From positions 1-6,087 of the forward strand of contig CALKTZ010000579.1 of assembly GCA_937997355.1 (NCBI GenBank): a stretch of 6,087 nt of DNA. Reading direction: 5' to 3'. A model generated the notes under the pieces. That model did no database searches, had not been told where the DNA came from, and saw nothing but the letters and a program-made list of their open reading frames with translations. Positions 1 to 5,702 of this stretch are shown piece after piece. The first letter of the stretch is position 1. Every line of letters starts with the position of its first letter. The DNA is from an uncultured Planctomycetales bacterium (GTDB lineage Bacteria > Planctomycetota > Planctomycetia > Isosphaerales > Isosphaeraceae). Both the position numbers and the translations under genes were made by a program.

Positions 1-11
1 GGGGATATTCG

Positions 12-626
12 ATGACCGTGGCCAGCTCTTACCCCGGCTTCGAGAAGATCACGCTGGATGACGGCCATTGGTTCTTCGTCGGCAGACTCCCGGATCGACT
101 CGTGCTCGGGCCGGCTGCGTTCGAATCGCTCTGGATGCTGCATCCGGCCGATTTTCCGATGATCCACCTGCATGGCCAGTTGCGTAAAATTCCCCGATGG
201 CAACAGGCATACGGCGCCGACTACCACTTCTCGGGGCAGACGAGTGTTGCCCTTCCGGTTCTGCCGAGCCTGGAGCCGTTTTACGACTGGACCCGAGCCG
301 CGATCGATGAGCGGTTGAATGGGCTCCTGCTGAACTGGTACGACGCCATTCTCGGCCATTACATCGGCCCGCATCGGGATAGCACCCGGAACATGGTCCC
401 GGGCGCGCCGATCGTGACGATCTCGCTCGGGGAGGAGAGGACGTTCCGGCTGACCCGGAAGCGAGAGGATCGAAATCAGGTCCACGACTTCGAAGCCGAG
501 GATGGCGCCGTCTTCATCATGCCCTACGACACCAACATCGTCTGGAAGCATGGCGTGCCGAAGCGTGCCCGTTATCGGGGCCGTCGCGTTTCGATCACGG
601 CCCGGGCCTTCGAGCCCAGGGTGTGA
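12..626 (+). CDS. alkB: AlkB-like 2-oxoglutarate/Fe(II)-dependent dioxygenase
   Basis: The 204-residue product fits the AlkB family, which oxidatively removes alkyl groups from damaged nucleic-acid bases using Fe(II), O2 and 2-oxoglutarate in the cytoplasm. Visible signatures are N108-W-Y110 on the strand before the metal site, the iron ligands H121-x-D123 and H180 (in VWKHGVP), the glycine-rich strand TISLGEERTFRL (136-147), and the paired arginines R192 and R198 in RVSITAR that bind 2-oxoglutarate. Order and spacing match E. coli AlkB and ALKBH2, and the length is normal. The ATG at 12 follows a GGGGA at 1-5 by six bases, a plausible ribosome site, but the frame stays open to the window edge, so an earlier start cannot be excluded. 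One oddity is that the family's usual acidic pair after HxD is replaced by S124-T125. The gene converges on the kinase gene with a 23-base gap and no clear terminator. The family assignment is secure; the exact substrate is not. Confidence 0.88.
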   Translation: MTVASSYPGFEKITLDDGHWFFVGRLPDRLVLGPAAFESLWMLHPADFPMIHLHGQLRKIPRWQQAYGADYHFSGQTSVALPVLPSLEPFYDWTRAAIDERLNGLLLNWYDAILGHYIGPHRDSTRNMVPGAPIVTISLGEERTFRLTRKREDRNQVHDFEAEDGAVFIMPYDTNIVWKHGVPKRARYRGRRVSITARAFEPRV

Positions 627-649
627 TTGTCGTACCAACGTCGCACGGT

Positions 650-3490
650 TCAGCGGCGGGCCAGGATCACCACGAGGGCGGGGAAGGCCGCAAGGGCGAC
701 GATCAGGATCGCCGAGATGACCGTGGCCACGGTTTCGACCGAAACCCGAGGGGCGTCCTGTTCGTCGGGGATGATCGCCTGAACTTCTCGGTATTCCGAA
801 CGGATGCGCCAGATGCGACCGGCGACGAGGAGCTGCGCGATCATCAGGGCGATGCAGATTGCCAACTCGCCGGGGGCCAGCAAGGTGGCGCGGACATCCT
901 CGGGAATCATCCGAGGGCCGTACCCGAAGATCATGTAGGAGAGCTTTTCCGGATCGAAGATATCGCTCGGGTGATAGGTGATTTTGGGGAGAGGACGCGA
1001 CGTCGGCTCGGGGACGGTGAGCATGAATGCCCCGACGAGCCGGCCGACCAATGGGGCGATCCCCCATCCGAACGCCGTCACCGCGCCTCCCGTCAGGAGT
1101 TGCGGCCTTCGATGCCAGCGGAGCCCCACGGCCAGCGCGAGGGGCCAGGCGTGCGCCATGAAGGCCAGGAGCAAGAGAGAAACGGCACCCAGCCGCTCTG
1201 CGTTGGGCATGCGCAGCTTCTCGGCCTCCGCGATGGCAAGCCCGATCAAGCTGACGACCAGGAGGCTTGTCCCGGCCGAGGCCGTTCGGACCGAGAGCCA
1301 TTGCGCCATCAGGTCGAATCGGCTCTCGGCGTCCGGCGTGCGGACGGCGACTCCGGTCAGTCGCCTGAGCGTCTTGTTCAGCAGGTAGCGCGTTTCCATC
1401 CGGACGTCGACCACGGCGTCGGCGTCCATCATGGCAGCCCGGATTTGTGCCCGCGATTCGCAGATGTCGCGGATATTGTGCTCGATCGAAATCGGCCCGA
1501 GAACCTGATAGCGATAGCCGGATTGACGCCCCAGCAAGACTACCTTCTTCCGAACTTCTCCCACGGATGCGTCCGCGATCGGGCTCGATCGGGCCGAGTT
1601 GACCAGCGGACGCAAGAGCTTCTCGAAGCGGACGAAATCAACACTCGGCCAGATCCGATATTCCTGGACGATCTCCCCCGAGGGGGTTTGATAAACGATC
1701 TGGAGCGTGCCGCGTCCCCGCTTGGTGATCAGGCGGCGAATCGCGGCGATCGGCCAGCGCCGGATGTTCCCCCCCACGTTCGTCCAGATCGCATCGGAGG
1801 CGAGGAGGAGGTGGGCCGTGACGCTGTCTCGGAGCGCGGTCCGGCGGATCGATCCGATGATCAACAGGAGGAATGCGAAAAGAAGAAACCCGATCCCCAG
1901 GGTCAGCCCGTTGATCCGCGAGAAAAAGCCGATGGGGATGAAAAGCCAGTGCATCGAAGGGTCGAGATCCCAGCCGATCACGCGGATGATCGGATTTACG
2001 AACAGGGCGTAAACGGCGATCGCGCCGACGACGAGGAGGACCGTCGCGAGGATCTTCTGGACGATCGACGCCGCGCGGGGATGCTGGATTCGTCCCGAGG
2101 CAGCGGTCGCGACGATCGCCACCAGGAAGGCGCAGCCGAGCGGCATCAAGATCGGCAAGAATTCGCCTTCCGGCCCGACCACCAGCGCGGTCAGGGGCGC
2201 GTAAACTCGCGAGAACGCGATGAGGAGGAACAGCACGATCCCGAGGACCAGGGGGACCGCCAGTTTCCGGCCGACGGCGCTCTCAAGCTGGCCAATGGCG
2301 GCGCCGGTGGAGATCGATTCGACGGGTTGCTTGGCCCTCGCCTCATAGAGAATCTCGGGCGATTCGGGGACATCCACGACGAAGCGGCACCCCACGGCTG
2401 CCGCGAAGTCCTGGCAGGTGTTGAACCGCTGATTCGGGTCCTTGCCGAGGGCTCGGAGGATGGCCTCCGAAACGAGGTCCGGAATCGAAGGGAGCAGCGT
2501 CCGGGGATCGGGGGGCTCCGCCGTCCGATGCTGCCTCAGGAGGTCCCAGGGGTCTCGGCCGACGAACGGGCGTCGGCCGGTGAGGAGTTCGAAGACGATC
2601 AGGGCGAGCGTGTACTGGTCGGATCGCCCGTCGGAGGGGAGTTCGGCGGCCTGTTCCGGTGAGGCGTACGCCGGTGTCCCGGCGAACCGCCAATCATCGT
2701 GGCGGTCGAACTCGCGGGCGAGGCCGAGGTCGAGGACCTTGAATTGCCCCTGGCGAGTGACCCGGATGTTCTCGGGCTTGAGGTCGCGATGGACCACGCG
2801 CCGGGCATGCGCGACATCGAGCGCCTGGGCGACCGGCCCCAGGAAGAGCAGGACCTCATCGAGCGGCAGGCGCGTGCGCCGGAAGAGCAGCTCGCGGAGC
2901 GTTTCGCCGGGGACATATTCAAAGACGGTGTAGGGGAGCGAGCCGTGGAACCCGTAATCGAAGACCGTGGCGATGGCGGGGTTGAGCAGGTTGGCCCCCA
3001 GCCTGGCCTCCTCGGCGAACATGGCGGCAAGCTCGGCCTGTTGCTCCGGGGTCGCCATCCGCCGACCCGGCAGCATCACCTTGATCGCGACGGGGCGATC
3101 GAGACGCCGGTCGTGCCCCAGGAAGACGAGGCCGAACCCTCCTCGACCAAGCTCCGAGTCGAGTCGATAGCGATCCTGGAGGACCATGCCGGGGGCGAAG
3201 GTGGTCAGTCGGCTGTCGCGAGGATCCGGCAGGCCGAGGTCGATCCCGCCGTTCGCCTTGAGCGCCACATAGGAGACGGTGGGGTCGGTGCCGCGACGGT
3301 GGTGGTAATCGACGGTCTCCTCCGATCCCGCCCCGAGATCCTCCTCGGTTGGCGTGACGAGATCCGTCGCCGGCTTCGAGGAATCGGGATGCGTGATCTG
3401 GCTCCCGCACGATGGGCAGCTCGATAACTCCTCGCGTGTCGTCGAATCGTCCAGGACGAGCCCGCACGCTGTGCAATGGGAATGTTGCAT
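650..3490 (-). CDS. Membrane-bound Ser/Thr protein kinase with N-terminal zinc ribbon
   Basis: The 946-residue Hanks-type kinase starts with a four-cysteine zinc ribbon (C6, C9, C25, C28). The kinase domain spans about 108-369: glycine loop GRGGFG (115-120), ATP-binding lysine K137 in VAIKV, catalytic loop HRDLKPEN with D236, metal-binding DLG (254-256, a common variant of DFG), and GTPAYASPE ending the activation segment near 279. Four hydrophobic helices follow (about 409-427, 444-464, 480-499, 527-547), then a soluble stretch of some 190 residues, then about five more helices to the C-terminus (739-755, 768-790, 800-825, 872-891, 921-942). The kinase domain should face the cytoplasm and phosphorylate Ser/Thr targets that I cannot name. 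I chose the ATG at 3490 because a good promoter lies just upstream (-10 at 3566-3571). The longer frame from a GTG at 3577 would begin upstream of the expected transcript start. No Shine-Dalgarno sequence precedes the ATG. All catalytic residues are present, so it should be active. Confidence 0.9.
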   Translation of the reverse strand: MQHSHCTACGLVLDDSTTREELSSCPSCGSQITHPDSSKPATDLVTPTEEDLGAGSEETVDYHHRRGTDPTVSYVALKANGGIDLGLPDPRDSRLTTFAPGMVLQDRYRLDSELGRGGFGLVFLGHDRRLDRPVAIKVMLPGRRMATPEQQAELAAMFAEEARLGANLLNPAIATVFDYGFHGSLPYTVFEYVPGETLRELLFRRTRLPLDEVLLFLGPVAQALDVAHARRVVHRDLKPENIRVTRQGQFKVLDLGLAREFDRHDDWRFAGTPAYASPEQAAELPSDGRSDQYTLALIVFELLTGRRPFVGRDPWDLLRQHRTAEPPDPRTLLPSIPDLVSEAILRALGKDPNQRFNTCQDFAAAVGCRFVVDVPESPEILYEARAKQPVESISTGAAIGQLESAVGRKLAVPLVLGIVLFLLIAFSRVYAPLTALVVGPEGEFLPILMPLGCAFLVAIVATAASGRIQHPRAASIVQKILATVLLVVGAIAVYALFVNPIIRVIGWDLDPSMHWLFIPIGFFSRINGLTLGIGFLLFAFLLLIIGSIRRTALRDSVTAHLLLASDAIWTNVGGNIRRWPIAAIRRLITKRGRGTLQIVYQTPSGEIVQEYRIWPSVDFVRFEKLLRPLVNSARSSPIADASVGEVRKKVVLLGRQSGYRYQVLGPISIEHNIRDICESRAQIRAAMMDADAVVDVRMETRYLLNKTLRRLTGVAVRTPDAESRFDLMAQWLSVRTASAGTSLLVVSLIGLAIAEAEKLRMPNAERLGAVSLLLLAFMAHAWPLALAVGLRWHRRPQLLTGGAVTAFGWGIAPLVGRLVGAFMLTVPEPTSRPLPKITYHPSDIFDPEKLSYMIFGYGPRMIPEDVRATLLAPGELAICIALMIAQLLVAGRIWRIRSEYREVQAIIPDEQDAPRVSVETVATVISAILIVALAAFPALVVILARR
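1337..1546 (-). other. YbjQ/UPF0145-like segment inside the kinase
   Basis: Between the two membrane blocks, residues about 649-718 run from VVLLGRQSGYRYQVLGPISI through a helix to DADAVVDVRMETRY and finish at RRLTGVAVRT. The order resembles the YbjQ/UPF0145 (DUF74) fold: a strand with 'GY.. ..LG', a helix, then 'GADAVVGVR' and a terminal 'GTAV' strand. The assignment is by motif memory only and the function of that family is unsettled. It may be a divergent copy or a chance resemblance. Confidence 0.45.
1598..1810 (-). other. Possible PH-like beta-rich domain inside the kinase
   Basis: Residues about 561-631, just after the fourth membrane helix, read as alternating short strands: LLLASDAIWTN, then WPIAAIRRLITKRGRGTLQIVY, then a turn and EYRIW, ending in a helix (VRFEKLLRPLV). 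This order (strand with a 'd.i', 'I..i', basic loop, 'l.i.y' and terminal helix) is like bacterial PH domains that sit next to membrane helices. It is a structural guess from the pattern, not a recognised signature. Confidence 0.35.
3407..3475 (-). other. Zinc-ribbon domain of the kinase (four Cys)
   Basis: Two CxxC knuckles (CTAC and CPSC) are separated by 15 residues, starting six residues after the chosen start methionine. This is the spacing of a small zinc ribbon. Its position at the extreme N-terminus also supports the ATG at 3490 as the start, because the 29 extra residues of the longer frame are low-complexity and basic. The role is probably structural or protein-binding. Zinc binding is inferred from the cysteines alone. 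Confidence 0.7.
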
Positions 3491-3565
3491 CGAGGAGAAA
3501 CCCTTCCGGCCCGTCAGCCCAACGGCACGACTTTCTCGACGGCGAGCCGTCGAACCCTCCGAGAA

Positions 3566-3594
3566 ATTATACGACACCCCAATCCATGCGTCAT
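3566..3594 (-). promoter_or_regulatory. Sigma70-like promoter for the kinase gene
   Basis: On the minus strand an ATGACG box (3589-3594; four of six matches to TTGACA) and a perfect TATAAT (3566-3571) are separated by exactly 17 bases. Transcription would begin near 3559, leaving a leader of about 70 bases before the ATG at 3490. The promoter overlaps the upstream GTG alternative start and so argues against it. Confidence 0.6.
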
Positions 3595-3662
3595 CGCGCC
3601 GACAAAATCCGATCGAACCGCCGTCGATATCGGTTGCAAATTGGAATTTTCGGTCATGCCGC

Positions 3663-3690
3663 TTGATTTGAATTACGATCGTAATACAAT
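3663..3690 (+). promoter_or_regulatory. Sigma70-like promoter for tetR
   Basis: TTGATT (3663-3668) and TACAAT (3685-3690) are separated by 16 bases, each box with four or five matches to consensus. The expected start of transcription is near 3697, about 35 bases before the tetR ATG. The spacer is almost entirely filled by a palindrome, the arrangement expected of a promoter shut by its own product. It probably drives the downstream ketoacyl synthase gene as well, since no other promoter is evident before that gene. Confidence 0.58.
3672..3685. promoter_or_regulatory. Probable TetR operator: perfect 14-bp palindrome
   Basis: ATTACGATCGTAAT reads identically on both strands, with its centre between 3678 and 3679. 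It lies between the -35 and -10 boxes of the tetR promoter, sharing one base with the -10. TetR-family dimers typically bind such palindromes in their own promoters and block RNA polymerase. The palindrome is seen directly; binding by the adjacent regulator is inferred from position. Confidence 0.6.
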
Positions 3691-3720
3691 TCGGGTCGAT
3701 CCAGGTGAGTATGTATAAGC

Positions 3721-3724
3721 GGAG
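3721..3724 (+). promoter_or_regulatory. Ribosome binding site of tetR (GGAG)
   Basis: GGAG lies seven bases before the ATG at 3732, which is good spacing. It fixes that ATG as the original tetR start even though the frame is closed by a TAG 28 codons later. The candidate restarts after the stop (GTG 3837, ATG 3840) have no comparably placed site. Confidence 0.65.
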
Positions 3725-3731
3725 TTGACGA

Positions 3732-4307
3732 ATGCGCTACGGGCCGGATCGGAAGGAGCGGACCAGGGGGAGAATCCTGGATGCGGCGGGGCGGGTGTTT
3801 CGTCGACGGGGGTATTAGGGGGCCGGGGTTGACGAGGTGATGCGCGAGGCGGGACTGACGGCGGGGGGCTTCTACGCGCATTTCAATTCCAAGGAAGCAC
3901 TGATGGCGGAGGCCCTGGCGCACGTGGGCTCGGAGTTGGAAGGGGAGCTTGAGGGGCGGCTGGAAGGGCTCTCGGGGCGGGAATGGCTGGTCGCCTTCAT
4001 CGACCGTTATCTCAGCACCTCGCATCGAGGCAACCTTGAAGCGGGCTGCCCGATCGCGGCGCTCCTCACCGATGTCGCACGTTCGGGCGAGCCGATCAGG
4101 GGGCGTTTTGAAGCGATCTTCCGCGCGTTGTCGGCCCTGGTGGCGAGCCATGCGAAGGGTGGATTCAAGGACGATCGGGAGTTCGCGATCCTCGCGCTCT
4201 GCGTCGGTGGATTGGGCTTGTCGCGATCGGTCCCGGATGTGGATCTTGGGGATCGCATCCTGGTCGCCTGCGCGAAGCTCGCCAAGGACAGTTGCCCGGC
4301 CTCGTAG
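3732..4307 (+). pseudogene. TetR/AcrR-family regulator interrupted by in-frame amber codon
   Basis: Read through one TAG at 3816-3818 (codon 29), this frame encodes 191 residues, a normal TetR length. Helix 1 of the DNA-binding domain is seen before the stop (ERTRGRILDAAGRVFRRRGY). After it come the family's GAGVDEVMREAGLTAGGFYAHF, covering the helix-turn-helix, and then SKEAL. The ligand-binding and dimerisation part follows, with a CPIAALLTDVARSGEP segment typical of one TetR branch. The reading frame is the same on both sides, so the fault is a single codon and not a frameshift. GAG, CAG or AAG would each become TAG by one base change. Restart at GTG 3837 or ATG 3840 would leave 155-156 residues without helix 1 and most of helix 2, so DNA binding should be lost. 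Its own promoter, operator and ribosome site look intact, suggesting recent inactivation, a sequencing error or suppression. The ligand cannot be told. Confidence 0.8.
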
Positions 4308-4364
4308 CGACTGTTGCGGGTTCTTTCGGAGTCTTCCGTCTCTGTTGTGGAAAGCGAGCAATCC

Positions 4365-5663
4365 GTGAGCCGAGATCGTCGACGAGTGGTCGTTACGGGG
4401 ATGGGGATGGTGACCCCCCTGGGGCTCGATCTGGCAGCGACCTGGGAGTCGATGCGGGAAGGGCGTGGAGGCGTCGGGCCGATCACTCTGTTCGAAGCCG
4501 ACGGCTTCCAGACCCGAATCGCCGCGGAATTGAAGGACTTCGACCTCTCGCGAGAGCTCGGGGCCAGGGCCGTCCAGTGGGCGAATTACAGCCGGAATAC
4601 GCAGGTTGCGCTGGCCGCCGCGAATCAGGCGATCGAGAGATCGGGACTCTCAACGCTTGACCGATTCGACCGATCGCGGTTCGGCGTCTACCTCGGCGCG
4701 GGCGAAGGCAAGCAGGATTTCCCCCGGTTCGTCTCGCTGGTTCATCGGAGTGCCGAAGGGGGAAAGGTTGACACGCAATCGTTCACCCGTCAGGGGGTCC
4801 AGGGGCTGGATTTGCTCCAGGAGGCCGAGCAAGAGCCGGGAACCCCTTCGAGCCACCTCGCCAACGCCTTCGGGGCGAGGGGGCCGAATTTCTCCTGCCT
4901 GACGGCCTGCGCGGCGAGCGCCCAGGCGATCGGGGAGGCGACCGAGCTGATCCGCGAGGGTGATGCCGACGTGATGCTCGCCGGGGGCGTCCACAGCATG
5001 ATCCATCCATTCGGCCTCACAGGGTTCATCCTGCTCACGGCGATGTCGACCCGCAACGACGAGCCGGGGCGGGCGAGCCGGCCGTTCGACCGCGATCGGG
5101 ACGGATTCGTGATCGGCGAGGGGGCCGGGATGCTGGTGCTGGAATCCCTGGAACACGCGAAGGCGCGGGGGGCTCGAATCCTCGGCGAAATCGCCGGCTA
5201 TTCCTCGACGGCCGACGCCTACCGTTTGACCGACAGCCACGAGCAGGGGCGGGGGGCCGTCGCGGCGATCCGGGAGTCGCTGGCCCAGGCTCGCCTGAAT
5301 CCCGAGGATATCCACTACATCAATGCTCACGGGACGAGCACCCAGGTCAATGATTCGGTGGAAACCCTGGCCTTGAAGCAGGTCTTCGGCGAGCATGCCT
5401 ATCGGATTCCCGTCTCCAGCACCAAGAGCATGACCGGCCACCTGATCGCCGCGGGGGGGGCCGTCGAGGCGATCGTCTGCCTGCTGGCGATCCAGGACGG
5501 GGTGATCCCGCCGACGATCAACCTCGACCAGCCGGGGGAGGACTGCGACCTGGATTACGTCCCTCATACCGCGAGGAGCCAAACCGTCGACATCGCAATG
5601 TCCAACAGCTTCGGCTTCGGCGGCCAAAATTCCACGCTCGTGGTCCGGCGCTTCGTCGATTGA
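4365..5663 (+). CDS. fabF: Beta-ketoacyl-ACP synthase, FabF (KAS II)-like
   Basis: The 432-residue condensing enzyme of the thiolase fold joins an acyl chain to malonyl-ACP with loss of CO2 in fatty-acid or related synthesis in the cytoplasm. The N-terminus RRVVVTGMGMVTPLG is diagnostic. The triad is complete: nucleophile C182 in TACAAS, H322 in NAHGTST and H359 in KSMTGH, with K354 beside it, followed by the glycine-rich SFGFGGQN near the end. I chose the GTG at 4365 because AGCGAG precedes it by six bases and the protein then begins just before the first conserved strand. A GTG at 4347 and a TTG at 4314 are possible longer starts. The gene lies 57 bases after tetR on the same strand, so an operon controlled by that regulator is likely. 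The segment before the active-site cysteine is about a dozen residues longer than in E. coli FabF as I recall it. No acyl carrier protein or other fab gene is in view, so a role in a specialised lipid or polyketide is also possible. Confidence 0.88.
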   Translation: MSRDRRRVVVTGMGMVTPLGLDLAATWESMREGRGGVGPITLFEADGFQTRIAAELKDFDLSRELGARAVQWANYSRNTQVALAAANQAIERSGLSTLDRFDRSRFGVYLGAGEGKQDFPRFVSLVHRSAEGGKVDTQSFTRQGVQGLDLLQEAEQEPGTPSSHLANAFGARGPNFSCLTACAASAQAIGEATELIREGDADVMLAGGVHSMIHPFGLTGFILLTAMSTRNDEPGRASRPFDRDRDGFVIGEGAGMLVLESLEHAKARGARILGEIAGYSSTADAYRLTDSHEQGRGAVAAIRESLAQARLNPEDIHYINAHGTSTQVNDSVETLALKQVFGEHAYRIPVSSTKSMTGHLIAAGGAVEAIVCLLAIQDGVIPPTINLDQPGEDCDLDYVPHTARSQTVDIAMSNSFGFGGQNSTLVVRRFVD

Positions 5664-5671
5664 CGGGGCAA

Positions 5672-5685
5672 GGCGGAATCCCGCC
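5672..5685. terminator. Short GC hairpin between convergent genes (weak terminator candidate)
   Basis: GGCGG-AATC-CCGCC forms a five-base-pair stem with a four-base loop, in the 39 bases between the stop of the ketoacyl synthase gene (5663) and the stop of the converging gene (5703). The position suits a shared terminator, but the stem is short and neither strand has a T-tract after it. Confidence 0.3.
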
Positions 5686-5702
5686 CATCCGCCGGATCGA
5701 GA

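Larger units (their letters stand above)
3491..3731. other. Divergent intergenic regulatory region (kinase / tetR)
   Basis: These 241 bases separate the divergent kinase and tetR starts and are the longest stretch without a gene. The part from about 3560 to 3720 is clearly richer in A and T than the flanking genes. It holds one outward promoter for each gene, a perfect palindrome in the tetR promoter and a short AT-rich inverted repeat (3638-3649). The short reading frames crossing it have no family features and no ribosome sites. Confidence 0.75.

Noticed and set aside
623..2662. A 679-codon open frame on the plus strand opposite the kinase
   Set aside because: Its codons are exactly aligned with those of the kinase on the other strand, the classic shadow in high-GC genes. 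The product is a low-complexity Asp/Arg/Gly/Glu-rich string with no domain, and the kinase is unmistakable.
3488..3577. GTG at 3577 as the kinase start
   Set aside because: The promoter -10 box lies within this stretch, so the transcript would begin downstream of the GTG. The 29 extra residues show no family feature.
4327..4338. CGGA-GTCT-TCCG hairpin after tetR as a terminator
   Set aside because: The four-base-pair stem is too short and has no T-tract; this size is expected by chance in GC-rich DNA.
3654..4361. A 235-codon minus-strand frame across tetR and its promoter
   Set aside because: It runs through the tetR promoter and operator and has no domain or ribosome site. The plus strand carries clear TetR sequence, so the longer opposite frame is a shadow made conspicuous only by the amber codon in tetR.
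4314..4364. TTG at 4314 or GTG at 4347 as the start of the ketoacyl synthase
   Set aside because: Neither has a well-spaced ribosome site (the nearest GGAG is 15 bases before 4347), and the added residues are Ser/Val-rich with no counterpart in the family.
4650..5627. A 325-codon open frame on the minus strand opposite the ketoacyl synthase
   Set aside because: It is codon-aligned with the synthase on the opposite strand, has biased low-complexity composition and no recognisable motif.
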